Origin: Clostridium estertheticum
GTDB lineage: Bacteria > Bacillota > Clostridia > Clostridiales > Clostridiaceae
Assembly (NCBI RefSeq): GCF_011065935.2
Contig: NZ_JAAMNH020000001.1
Location: 3,617,001-3,681,000, forward strand
Length of the DNA: 64,000 bases
Direction: 5' to 3'
Shown here: positions 52,091 to 60,377 of the stretch, piece after piece
Numbering within the stretch: position 1 is the first letter of the stretch
Layout: the number at the start of each line of letters is the position of its first letter
The notes under the pieces: generated by a model
What the model was told of the DNA's origin: nothing
The model's database searches: none
The model's input: the letters and a program-made list of their open reading frames with translations, nothing else
Translations under genes and position numbers: made by a program

Positions 52091-52471
52091 CTATCCCTTT
52101 GTAATAATTAGTCCGGATATTTTCTTACCAAGAGTACTAGATTTTTTACCACTTTCCATTATGCTCATATATAGTACCATAACCACCATAAAAATTATAA
52201 ATGTCATTTGGAACTTTTGAGTTATAAAATATCCTGCTAATCTTAACAATGCATCTGCCACAAATACTGCTACTGTTGATATTCCTCCAATAACTACTAA
52301 ATCTATAAGATTGGCTTTAAAAGTATCTATAAAGTTAGGTTTTATAGATTTGTAATCATTTGAATTTTGATTATCAATATCTATTAATTCTTCCTTTTGT
52401 CCTACAGATTTATTATTTATATCATCTGATTCCTCAATAACACTTTTGTTTAAGTCCTTTTGTTCTAACAT
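52091..52471 (-). CDS. RDD-family membrane protein
   Basis: A 126-residue protein with a hydrophilic N-terminal half and two membrane spans (LIDLVVIGGISTVAVFVADA and MTFIIFMVVMVLYMSI). The end, KSSTLGKKISGLIITKG, is the RDD family's conserved TLGKK loop. Function is unknown in most members; some affect Na+/H+ balance. It heads a two-gene unit with rlmCD. The 287 nt upstream to the TSUP gene are AT-rich with no recognised element. Confidence 0.75.
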   Translation of the reverse strand: MLEQKDLNKSVIEESDDINNKSVGQKEELIDIDNQNSNDYKSIKPNFIDTFKANLIDLVVIGGISTVAVFVADALLRLAGYFITQKFQMTFIIFMVVMVLYMSIMESGKKSSTLGKKISGLIITKG

Positions 52472-52758
52472 TGTAAATCCTCCTCATATTCTACTATTAT
52501 TTTTCATAACCTTATTTTATTAATCTGAAACGGGAGAAATACATATATTTTTTACTCCCATCTATATATAATACGTATTTATGTAGTATAAATCAAGAGG
52601 CTATTATGTCTCCACTGAAAATTTACAGGATACTTTTGTGCGGCACCCTAACTTTAGTTGAATTCATATATTTCTTTAATTTATATTAATAATCATTTAT
52701 AATGATAGGGAAACCGTATATTTGCTTTTGATTTTAACAAAAATTAGGTAGGTGTTCT

Positions 52759-53514
52759 ATGATTACTAAAATTATTCTTCTATGTATGGCTGGCTTTTTA
52801 GCATCTTTTGTAGATTCCATAGCTGGAGGTGGCGGCCTCATAAGTGTACCAGCCTTTATGCTTGCTGGACTCCCTCCTCATATGGTACTTGGTACAAACA
52901 AGTTTAGTGCCACTGCTGGTTCTTTTACTAGCTCTCTTGGATTTATAAAATCAGGTAAGGCAAATTTCAAACTTTTAAAATACCTTATTCCCTTTACTTT
53001 CATAGGTTCAATGCTAGGTGTTAAAGCAGTACTAAATATAGACCAAAAATTTCTAAATACACTAGTATTAATTCTTATCATGTTTATTGGAATTTATACT
53101 CTTTTTTCTAAATCTTTGGGACTCCAAGATAAATTTAAGGGACTTAGTAAAAAAAATGTGCTAGGTGGTGTTATCCTTGCTCTGTCTCTAGGTTTTTATG
53201 ATGGTTTTTTCGGTCCTGGCACTGGTTCTTTTTTGGTCTTTGGATTTATAAATATCTTTGGGTTCAACTTTGTAACCTCCTCTGCTAACGCTCGAATTTT
53301 AAACTTTGTCAGCAATGTTACAGCCCTAATTTTATTTGCCCTTAGTGGTAAAATAAATTATATGTTTGGACTGCCCGTAGCAGTATTTATGATTTTAGGA
53401 GCTAAAATGGGAACAAGCGTTGCATTAAATAAGGGTTCAAAACTTATAAAACCTATATTTGTAACCATGTCCCTGGCTGTTGCCTTGAAAATGCTCATAA
53501 ATATACTCCAATAA
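52759..53514 (+). CDS. TSUP-family permease (TauE/SafE sulfite exporter)
   Basis: A 251-residue integral membrane protein with about eight spans and the family motif GFLASFVDSIAGGGGLISVPAFM, then the repeated half-motif SLGFYDGFFGPGTGSFLVFGF. Members export sulfite, sulfoacetate or other small organosulfur compounds. No substrate-specific neighbour is found. ATTAGGTAGGTG precedes the ATG. Confidence 0.92.
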   Translation: MITKIILLCMAGFLASFVDSIAGGGGLISVPAFMLAGLPPHMVLGTNKFSATAGSFTSSLGFIKSGKANFKLLKYLIPFTFIGSMLGVKAVLNIDQKFLNTLVLILIMFIGIYTLFSKSLGLQDKFKGLSKKNVLGGVILALSLGFYDGFFGPGTGSFLVFGFINIFGFNFVTSSANARILNFVSNVTALILFALSGKINYMFGLPVAVFMILGAKMGTSVALNKGSKLIKPIFVTMSLAVALKMLINILQ

Positions 53515-53535
53515 TTACATAATAAATTCAAAAAT

Positions 53536-53570
53536 AAAAAGTAGATGGCTAAACCCAACTACTTTTTTTA
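53536..53570. terminator. Bidirectional terminator between TSUP and zinc-ribbon genes
   Basis: The 9-bp stem AAAAAGTAG/CTACTTTTT with an extra TGG/CCA inner pair has T or A runs on both sides, serving the convergent genes. Confidence 0.75.
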
Positions 53571-53588
53571 TTATCATCTGATGCTATG

Positions 53589-53834
53589 TTATACTATTTT
53601 TTTAAGTTGCGAAGCCTTATATTCTTTTAAAAGTTTATTTTTAGCTACATCAATTATTATTACCTTAACGGTTTCATCGCAAATTTTAAATACCTTACCT
53701 TTTTCTTTTGTACCTATAATATTAACTGAGGTTCCTTGCATAAGTTTACTAACTTCACTATGGCCACAAAAATCACACTGCGTTTCACTATGAATCACCC
53801 TTTTACACTTCTTACAATAAAACAAGTTTGCCAT
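53589..53834 (-). CDS. Small zinc-ribbon protein of unknown function
   Basis: An 81-residue protein with an N-terminal zinc ribbon (FYCKKCKRVIHSETQCDFCG), then a beta-rich segment (LMQGTSVNIIGTKEKGKVFK) and a basic C-terminus. No family beyond the ribbon is recognised. GATGGGGGGTATTC precedes the ATG. It is convergent with the TSUP permease. Confidence 0.65.
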   Translation of the reverse strand: MANLFYCKKCKRVIHSETQCDFCGHSEVSKLMQGTSVNIIGTKEKGKVFKICDETVKVIIIDVAKNKLLKEYKASQLKKIV

Positions 53835-53924
53835 TGAATACCCCCCATCTCTTATTAGAATTAAAATTATATATTCTAATATATTCAGCTTTTAACTTAT
53901 TTTTCCTTTTAGATTAATAAATTT

Positions 53925-54461
53925 TTAATTTTTCTTAACTTCGCTAGGAAAGATAGGTTTCTTTATGTTAGAAACCACCATTTCAAATAATTTATCAATG
54001 TAATTGAATGCTATAAATTCACCATCCCCTATCATTTGTTTAATTTGCTTCTCACTAGCCCATTTTGCGTCTGCAACTTCCTCGTATTGAAGTTTTATAT
54101 CCTTCATATCAACATTTTGCCTAACAAGCCAAATATCCTCAAAGCCACTAGAAAATTTAATGGTGAACAAAATCTCACCACTACTCATATCTAAATCAAT
54201 TCCTAGTTCTTCCTTTGTTTCACGTATAGCTGCGACTTTACTACTATCCCCAACTACTGCAGACCCCGCAGCAGAACCATCCCACATATTAGGCCAGCCC
54301 TCTTTCCATGGCTGCCTCTTTTGGATTAAAAATTCTCCTCTGTCATTAACAATCCAAACATGAACCACCAAATGATAATCGCCTTCCTTCACAGGAACAC
54401 CTCTTTCATGGGTGCGTCCAGTTTTTTCTCTATTCTTATCATAAATATCCCATAATTCCAT
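53925..54461 (-). CDS. Nudix hydrolase
   Basis: A 178-residue protein resembling the IDI/YfcD-like Nudix group. The Nudix box is GSAVVGDSSKVAAIRETKEE, with the REXXEE core intact and Asp replacing the first conserved Glu, a variant also common in this subgroup. The N-terminus MELWDIYDKNREKTGRTHER is typical. The substrate is not predictable. TTAGGAGGAAAA precedes the ATG. Confidence 0.85.
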   Translation of the reverse strand: MELWDIYDKNREKTGRTHERGVPVKEGDYHLVVHVWIVNDRGEFLIQKRQPWKEGWPNMWDGSAAGSAVVGDSSKVAAIRETKEELGIDLDMSSGEILFTIKFSSGFEDIWLVRQNVDMKDIKLQYEEVADAKWASEKQIKQMIGDGEFIAFNYIDKLFEMVVSNIKKPIFPSEVKKN

Positions 54462-54515
54462 AAAATTTTCCTCCTAAGAAAAAAGCAGATGATTTAATTC
54501 ATCCACTTCAGATTA

Positions 54516-54779
54516 TTATACTTTTCCTTGGTTATAATATTCAGCCACAATTTTAAACCCTTGCTTTTCTAATTCGCGCAATACAAATTTTTGAATAATA
54601 TCAGAATGAATACTATCCTTTTGATAATTTTTCAAACCTTTTTCAATGCTCTTTGCTAAATTCTCGATATCTGATTCATTAAGAGGTTGATTCGCATCGT
54701 CTGAAGCTCTGTCTATGCTAGTTCTTATTCTGCTTAAATCAAATTCTTGAAGTCTTCCATCCCTTTTGATAACTTTCAT
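54516..54779 (-). CDS. Stand-alone ATP-cone domain protein
   Basis: About 87 residues, starting MKVIKRDGRLQEFDLSRIRT; this is an isolated ATP-cone domain of the type that regulates ribonucleotide reductases and NrdR. No reductase domain is attached and no nrd gene is near. The ATG is chosen with AGGAGATGATAATT upstream, since the earlier ATG overlaps that site. It may sense ATP/dATP for a separately encoded partner. Confidence 0.8.
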   Translation of the reverse strand: MKVIKRDGRLQEFDLSRIRTSIDRASDDANQPLNESDIENLAKSIEKGLKNYQKDSIHSDIIQKFVLRELEKQGFKIVAEYYNQGKV

Positions 54780-54883
54780 AATTATCATCTCCTATGCATA
54801 AATATCACCCAATTATAATTTCTGTTATTACTACTAATAATATAAGACATTATCGCAATATTCAACCTTTTTTCAATTTTTGT

Positions 54884-54920
54884 AGGGACGATTCTCAATA
54901 TCATTTTGAGAACCGTCCCT
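54884..54920. repeat. 15-bp near-perfect palindrome, REP-like
   Basis: AGGGACGATTCTCAA pairs with TTGAGAACCGTCCCT at 14 of 15 positions across a 7-nt loop. Similar GGGACGGTTCTC hairpins are widespread intergenic repeats in clostridia and bacilli. The region 54789-55018 otherwise has no convincing gene. Confidence 0.65.
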
Positions 54921-55018
54921 AAAGCCACTATCAAGAACATTAAAGGAATATAAAATTTCTCTTGCGCGCCTTGCAAAAGAACTCTAAACTGGAAATTCGA
55001 TTAAGAAATTTCATATTC

Positions 55019-55060
55019 CTAATTCAGTTTTCCTACGTCTGTTCTATGATACATCCCCCA
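55019..55060 (-). pseudogene. Relic of a second purD 3' end
   Basis: The minus strand encodes GMYHRTDVGKLN and stop, close to the PurD C-terminus GMYYRTDIGK. The DNA matches the real purD end at about 34 of 42 positions. It lies inside the loop of a perfect 10-bp inverted repeat, AATTCAGTTT (55021-55030) with AAACTGAATT (55062-55071). Confidence 0.6.
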
Positions 55061-55297
55061 TAAACTGAATTATCCGAGAGTAAATTTCAAAAGTAATTAT
55101 TTACTATGTACAGCCATGCAAAAATGAATTTTATGGTAGGACTGTGTGAACAAACTAAAGTTACCAGAAATATTTAACATAAATCTACAGAAAAATTCCT
55201 GTAGGAATACTGATATTCCCTATGAAGTGATAGCAGTAATTCAACCCATATTCAAAAAAATGTTAAAAACAAATACAAGGATTTTTAAATCTATTGT

Positions 55298-55362
55298 GCG
55301 GAGCCACGAGGAATACCCAGAGGTTCTGCTGACACTTCTAAGACAGTGCGTCGAATTAGTAC
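55298..55362. repeat. Structured element, copy 1 of a conserved core
   Basis: An 8-bp stem GCGGAGCC/GGTTCTGC (55298-55305 with 55322-55329, two G-U) precedes CACTTCTAAGACAGTGCGTC (55333 on), which matches the second element's core at 24 of 28 positions (55333-55360 against 55726-55753). Confidence 0.5.
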
Positions 55363-55430
55363 ATTAAAATTTTTTTAATAGAATGCACTTATGATGTAAT
55401 ATAAAATAATAGTCATTTTAAATTTAGGTA

Positions 55431-55582
55431 TTTTTTCTTAGATTATGCTAACAAAAGTATATATTGCGTAGAATGCGTTTGAACGTGCCTTAGTAATTTT
55501 AAAATAAATTTTAGAATCACTTGGCAAAGTGAACGCATTTTAGCAATATATACTTTTAGTTATAGCATAATATAAGAAAAAA
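55431..55582. repeat. Long imperfect inverted repeat (about 150 nt)
   Basis: Paired blocks are 55431-55440 with 55573-55582, 55442-55450 with 55563-55571, the 15-bp 55453-55467 with 55543-55557, and 55472-55479 with 55532-55539. It is non-coding and could form a cruciform or large RNA hairpin. Confidence 0.7.
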
Positions 55583-55618
55583 CTCTTAATCAAACTTTAT
55601 ATTTTTTAATTATAATCA

Positions 55619-55837
55619 GGAAGGTAAAAGCATGTAGGAGTGTGATAGATAGTATATAGTTAGTTTACAGACTCTTAGTTTATGTAGTGAAAATTTTTCG
55701 TAAGCAGCCCAGGACGGGCTGCTAGCACTTCTGAGACAGGACGTCGAATAAGTGCGGTAGAAAAATTTTCACGGAATAAACTTAGAGTCTGTTAACGAAC
55801 GTTCTACTATCAGAACATCCTACATGCCGAACCTTCA
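55619..55837. repeat. Long inverted repeat enclosing a two-hairpin core (copy 2)
   Basis: The outer arms pair in blocks: 55631-55639 with 55818-55826, 55667-55683 with 55776-55792 (16 of 17), and 55687-55699 with 55760-55772 (13 of 13). Inside, AGCAGCCC/GGGCTGCT and GCACTT/AAGTGC form two hairpins. The loop contains CTGAGACAGGACGTCGAAT. It starts 15 nt after purD. Confidence 0.75.
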
Positions 55838-55851
55838 TTTTATACTTAAAA

Positions 55852-57096
55852 TTATTTTCCTATATCTGTTCTGTAGTACATTCCCTCAAACTTAATTTTT
55901 TTCATATCAGTATAAGCTATTTCCTTGGCAATATCTAATGTTTCACCAATACCTGTTATTCCTAAAACTCTTCCACCAGAAGTCTTAAGAACACCATCTT
56001 CTTCTTTAGCCCCAGCTATGAATAACTTACCTTCTAGTTTATCCTGCTCACTTATCTCAAATCCAGTATTGTAGCTGACTGGATAACCTTTTGATGCAGC
56101 AATCACGCAGCAAGAATATCCACTTTTCCATTGTAAATCAAAGCTCTCAAGGTTCCCCTCAATAGCACTAATCACAAGCTCCACAAAATCACTTTTCATA
56201 AGTGGGAGCACAGCTTGAGTCTCAGGGTCTCCGAATCTCACATTATATTCAAGGGAATATACACCTTTACTTGTTATCATTATACCAAAAAATATTATTC
56301 CCCTATAATCCATTGCTTCTTCTTGAATTCCCACAAGGGTAGGCTGTAATATATATTTTTCAAACTCCTCTAATACTTTTTTGTTGCAATAGGGATTTGG
56401 TGCTATAACTCCCATACCGCCTGTATTAGGTCCCATGTCCCCGTCGAATATTTGCTTGTGATCTTTTGAGGATATAAATGGAAGTATTGTTTTCCCATCT
56501 GTTATAGAGAGAATAGATGCTTCTACACCTTCTAAAAACTCTTCAATTACAATTTTCTTACCGCTGCCTTTAAATATATCGAGTATCATAAAATCATTTA
56601 TGCTACTTTTAGCTTCAATAAAATCATTGCAGATAACTACACCTTTTCCTGCAGCTAAGCCATCTGCTTTAATTACTATTGGATATTCGCACTTTTTCAA
56701 ATATTCTAAAGCCTTAATTTCATTTTCAAAGACTTCATAGGCCGCTGTTTTTATACCATATTTCTTCATGAATTCTTTTGAATACGCTTTACTTCCCTCA
56801 AGTCTGGCTGCCTTTTGACTAGGCCCTAATATTTTAAGTCCATTTTTTTTGAACTTATCAACTATACCTTGTACCAGCAATTCCTCTGATCCAACTATTG
56901 TAATATCTATTCTGTTTTCCAAAGCAAAAGATAAAAGCTCATCTATTTTTGTAATATTAATATTCTCACACTTGTTTTCTCTTATCGAGCCGCCATTGCC
57001 AGGAGCACAATACACCTTTTCAACAGAGTTATTTTCTGCAACCTTTGATACTAATGCATGTTCTCTTCCCCCAGAACCAATTATTAACACCTTCAT
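55852..57096 (-). CDS. purD: PurD, phosphoribosylamine-glycine ligase
   Basis: A protein of about 414 residues starting MKVLIIGSGGREHALVSKV. The ATP-grasp region has FVIKADGLAAGKGV-like YPIVIKADGLAAGKGVVICN, GGMGVIAPNP and EYNVRFGDPETQAVLP. It makes GAR from PRA, glycine and ATP, step 2 of purine synthesis. The ATG is preceded by AGGAGATGGGATT; an upstream frame extension of 11 codons lacks a ribosome site. It is the last gene of the operon, followed by the palindromic tract. Confidence 0.96.
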   Translation of the reverse strand: MKVLIIGSGGREHALVSKVAENNSVEKVYCAPGNGGSIRENKCENINITKIDELLSFALENRIDITIVGSEELLVQGIVDKFKKNGLKILGPSQKAARLEGSKAYSKEFMKKYGIKTAAYEVFENEIKALEYLKKCEYPIVIKADGLAAGKGVVICNDFIEAKSSINDFMILDIFKGSGKKIVIEEFLEGVEASILSITDGKTILPFISSKDHKQIFDGDMGPNTGGMGVIAPNPYCNKKVLEEFEKYILQPTLVGIQEEAMDYRGIIFFGIMITSKGVYSLEYNVRFGDPETQAVLPLMKSDFVELVISAIEGNLESFDLQWKSGYSCCVIAASKGYPVSYNTGFEISEQDKLEGKLFIAGAKEEDGVLKTSGGRVLGITGIGETLDIAKEIAYTDMKKIKFEGMYYRTDIGK

Positions 57097-57121
57097 AATC
57101 CCATCTCCTATTATCTTAATA

Positions 57122-57216
57122 AGTCTCATGATGGAACAACCTGGTTATCCTCTCATGAGACTAATACTTAGAGCATATTCAGTTACTTTGGTAGATTAAG
57201 CCGTGATAACGGCTTA
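57122..57216 (-). other. Two hairpins between purH and purD
   Basis: TAAGCCGT/ACGGCTTA (57197-57216, GATA loop) follows the purH stop immediately. A second stem AGTCTCATGA/TCATGAGACT (57122-57161) with an inner GGAACAACC/GGTTATCC stem ends 26 nt before purD. Neither has a T run; they could tune mRNA stability or partial termination. Confidence 0.6.
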
Positions 57217-58719
57217 TTAATGTTTAAAATGGCGAGTACCCGTAAATACCATTGAAATTCCATTTTTATCGCACATATCTATGGACTCTGCATCTTTAAT
57301 AGAACCACCCGGTTGAATAATTGATGTTATGTTATATTTTGCAGCCAGCTCTACCACGTCTCCAAAAGGGAAGAATGCATCTGATGCCATTACATTCCCA
57401 TTCCCTGCTCTTTCTAAGGCTTGCTCTGCTGCCCATATTCTATTTACCTGTCCTGCTCCAATTCCTTTAGTTACTCCATCTTTAACTACTACAATAGCAT
57501 TGGATTTAACATATTTAACTACTTTCATTGCAAATATCAAATCTTTCATTTCTTCCTCTGATGGCTTGTTTTCTGTAACTACTTTAATATCATGAATTAA
57601 TTTATCATCTGAACTTTGTACAAGTATGCCACCATCAACTTTAACCATCTGCATTTTGTCAGTTGCACCATTTGAACATAATATAACCCTTAAATTCTTC
57701 TTACCTTTTAATATCTTTAGAGCTGCCTCATCAAATGCTGGCGCAATAACCACCTCTAAAAATATCGCTGCAAGTTCCTCCGCAGTTTCACTGTCTACCT
57801 TTTTATTAAAAGCAACAATGCCACCAAATATAGACATGGGATCACAATCGTAGGCCTTTTTATATGTTTCAAGTACGCTACTTCCTATGGCAACTCCACA
57901 AGGTGTGTTGTGCTTTAGGCCGCAACAAGCAGTTTCCTCAAAATCACATACTACCTTCCATGCAATGTCCATGTCTTTTATGTTATTATAAGACAATTCC
58001 TTGCCATTTAACTGCTTAAAATCCTTCATAGCTCCATTTTCTGTGGTGCTAACATAATAAGCTGCGCTTTGATGTGGATTTTCACCATACCTTAAATCCA
58101 TTTGTTTTTTATAAGAAACAGAAAGATATTCAGAGTATGTTTCTTCTCCAAGTAAGAAATTGCTTATAGCCGCATCGTAAGCTGATACTAAATTAAATAC
58201 TTTACCTGCTAAATATTTTCTAGTTGCAAAATCTACTTCTTCTTTGGCATCCATTTTATTTATAATATTTTCATAATCTAATACGTCACTAAGTACTATA
58301 ACATCCTTAAAGTTTTTAGCAGCGGCTCTGAGCATTGTTGGTCCACCGATATCAATAAATTCAACTTTTTCCTCAAAACTTATATTTTCTGTTACTTTAT
58401 CAAAGAAAGGATAAAGATTAACTACTACCATATCAATAGGTTTTATTCCTTTAGCCTTGATAGTTGCCATATGATCCACATTATCTCTTATAGCTAAAAT
58501 TCCACTATGTATTGTTGGGTGCAAAGTTTTAACTCTTCCGTCTAAAATCTCTTCAAAGCCTGTGATATCTGAAATTTCTACTACTTTTATACCATTGTCT
58601 TTTAAATATTTAAAAGTTCCACCTGTGGATATAATCTCTACCCCATTGTTTTGAAGTGATGTTGCAAGTTCTAAAATATTTTCTTTATCAAAAACACTTA
58701 TAAGTGCTGTTTTAATCAT
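57217..58719 (-). CDS. purH: PurH, AICAR transformylase / IMP cyclohydrolase
   Basis: A 500-residue bifunctional enzyme of the last two steps to IMP. The N-terminal MGS-like cyclohydrolase domain reads ALISVFDKENILELATSL, ISTGGTFKYLKDNGI, RVKTLHPTIHSGIL. The transformylase domain has LRYGENPHQSAAYY, GLKHNTPCGVAIG and the FFPFGDVVELAAK segment with QPGGSIKDAES. Both active sites appear complete. GAGAGGTGGAG precedes the ATG. Confidence 0.97.
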   Translation of the reverse strand: MIKTALISVFDKENILELATSLQNNGVEIISTGGTFKYLKDNGIKVVEISDITGFEEILDGRVKTLHPTIHSGILAIRDNVDHMATIKAKGIKPIDMVVVNLYPFFDKVTENISFEEKVEFIDIGGPTMLRAAAKNFKDVIVLSDVLDYENIINKMDAKEEVDFATRKYLAGKVFNLVSAYDAAISNFLLGEETYSEYLSVSYKKQMDLRYGENPHQSAAYYVSTTENGAMKDFKQLNGKELSYNNIKDMDIAWKVVCDFEETACCGLKHNTPCGVAIGSSVLETYKKAYDCDPMSIFGGIVAFNKKVDSETAEELAAIFLEVVIAPAFDEAALKILKGKKNLRVILCSNGATDKMQMVKVDGGILVQSSDDKLIHDIKVVTENKPSEEEMKDLIFAMKVVKYVKSNAIVVVKDGVTKGIGAGQVNRIWAAEQALERAGNGNVMASDAFFPFGDVVELAAKYNITSIIQPGGSIKDAESIDMCDKNGISMVFTGTRHFKH

Positions 58720-58773
58720 AATTACTCCACCTCTCTATTAAGGCACATTTATTTTCATGTGCCTATGTCACAT

Positions 58774-59382
58774 TCAAATACCTAGTACTTTTCTTCCTAC
58801 AATTTTTATGGTTTTCTCGCTTATACATTTAATAGCTTCGGACAGTGCAATATGCTCTTGCTGTAAAACCCTTTTTTGCAATTGAATAGCCGTATCTTCA
58901 CCATAAACCTTTACGACCTTTTGAATTATAATTGGTCCTGAATCTGTACCAGAATCTACAAAATGAACTGTACATCCTGAAACTTTAACACCATACTCCA
59001 GGGCTTTTTCATGAACCTTTATCCCATACATTCCCGGTCCACAAAAACATGGTATAAGGGCTGGATGAATATTAATTATTTTATTTTTAAATATCTCAAG
59101 AAGATCCCCTTGAAGTATCGACAGGAATCCAGCAAGAACTATTAAATCTACTCTACCGTCTAAAATTTTTAATATTTCATCTGAAAGCTTTCCACCATAT
59201 TGTTTTTTATCCACTACATAGGTTTTTATATTTTTCGCTTTTGCTCTTTCTATGCCATATACATCACTCTTATCAGTAATCACCGCTTCTATGCAGCAGT
59301 TTAAATATCCACTTTCTATATTATCAATTATAGCTTGAAGATTGCTTCCGCTGCCTGATATTAATACGGCTATTTTAAGCAA
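58774..59382 (-). CDS. purN: PurN, GAR transformylase
   Basis: A 202-residue formyltransferase (KIAVLISGSGSNLQAIIDNI; LVLAGFLSILQGDLLEIFK; INIHPALIPCF; GVKVSGCTVHFVDSGTDSGP with the catalytic His/Asp). It uses 10-formyl-THF for step 3. It starts at TTG inside the end of purM (13-nt overlap), with GGAGG-like GGCGGAG before it, so it is translationally coupled. Confidence 0.95.
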   Translation of the reverse strand: MLKIAVLISGSGSNLQAIIDNIESGYLNCCIEAVITDKSDVYGIERAKAKNIKTYVVDKKQYGGKLSDEILKILDGRVDLIVLAGFLSILQGDLLEIFKNKIINIHPALIPCFCGPGMYGIKVHEKALEYGVKVSGCTVHFVDSGTDSGPIIIQKVVKVYGEDTAIQLQKRVLQQEHIALSEAIKCISEKTIKIVGRKVLGI

Positions 59383-60368
59383 ACTCCGCCACCTCCAGCT
59401 TCAACGTGGCCAATTTTATATGCTCTATCTCCTAAATCCTCAATGGTTTTTATAACCTTTAGTGTATCACTATCTTCAACACATAATACATAGCCTATCC
59501 CCATATTATATGTATTAAACATATGTTCCTCAGTTACCCCAAGGGAAATAATATGTTTAAAGATATCTGGAGTGTTAAAACTGTTTTTATCAACTACTGC
59601 CGTAAATTTGTCACTAAACATTCTTGGTATGTTTTCATAAAAACCACCACCGGTTATATGTGCCATACCCTTTATATCAAATTTTTCTATAAGTTTTAGT
59701 ACAGTTTTCACATATATTTTTGTTGGCGTTAAAAGTGTATTACCAATCTTATCTCCGTTAAATTCAATATCTAAATCTGGTATTAATTTTCTAACCAAGG
59801 AATATCCATTACTATGTAGCCCTGAAGACTCAATTCCTATAAGTGAATAACCATCTTTTATAGCAGAACCATCAATGATCTTGTGTTTATCTACTATACC
59901 TACTGTAAACCCTGCCATATCATATTCACCGTCTCTATAGAATCCTGGCATTTCAGCAGTTTCCCCACCAATAAGGGCACATCCAGCTTGAATACATCCC
60001 TCTGATACACCTTTTACAAGCTCTGCAGCTGTTTCAGCCTCGAGTTTTCCACAAGCTATATAATCTAAAAAGAAAAGTGGCTTTGCACCATGGCAAAGGA
60101 CATCATTTACACACATAGCAACACAATCAATTCCTACAGTTCCATATTTTTTCATTCTAAATGCAATATCAAGCTTAGTACCAACGCCATCAGTACCTGA
60201 GACTAAAATAGGATTTTTATAACCCTCACCTATTTCAAACATACCAGCAAAACTTCCTAAATGATTTAAAACACCTTTTGTAAATGTACTTGCCGCAAAT
60301 TCTTTTATTAATTTTACTGACTTGTATCCTTCTTCAATATTAACACCTGCATCTTTATAAGTTATCAT
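59370..60368 (-). CDS. purM: PurM, AIR synthetase
   Basis: A 332-residue enzyme (YKDAGVNIEEGYKSVKLIK; LVSGTDGVGTKLDIAF; DCVAMCVNDVLCHGAKPLFF; GLIGGETAEMPG-like ALIGGETAEMPGFY; HITGGGFYENIPR). It closes the imidazole ring in step 5. GGTAGGGGATATTC precedes the ATG. Confidence 0.97.
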   Translation of the reverse strand: MITYKDAGVNIEEGYKSVKLIKEFAASTFTKGVLNHLGSFAGMFEIGEGYKNPILVSGTDGVGTKLDIAFRMKKYGTVGIDCVAMCVNDVLCHGAKPLFFLDYIACGKLEAETAAELVKGVSEGCIQAGCALIGGETAEMPGFYRDGEYDMAGFTVGIVDKHKIIDGSAIKDGYSLIGIESSGLHSNGYSLVRKLIPDLDIEFNGDKIGNTLLTPTKIYVKTVLKLIEKFDIKGMAHITGGGFYENIPRMFSDKFTAVVDKNSFNTPDIFKHIISLGVTEEHMFNTYNMGIGYVLCVEDSDTLKVIKTIEDLGDRAYKIGHVEAGGGGVCLK

Positions 60369-60377
60369 GAATATCCC

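Noticed and set aside
54785..54976. 63-codon frame upstream of the ATP-cone gene
   Set aside because: It runs through the GGGACG hairpin and lacks a ribosome site; treated as non-coding.
55146..55367. 73-codon open frame on the plus strand after purD
   Set aside because: No ribosome site, no recognisable family, and its end lies in the conserved non-coding core of the palindromic tract.
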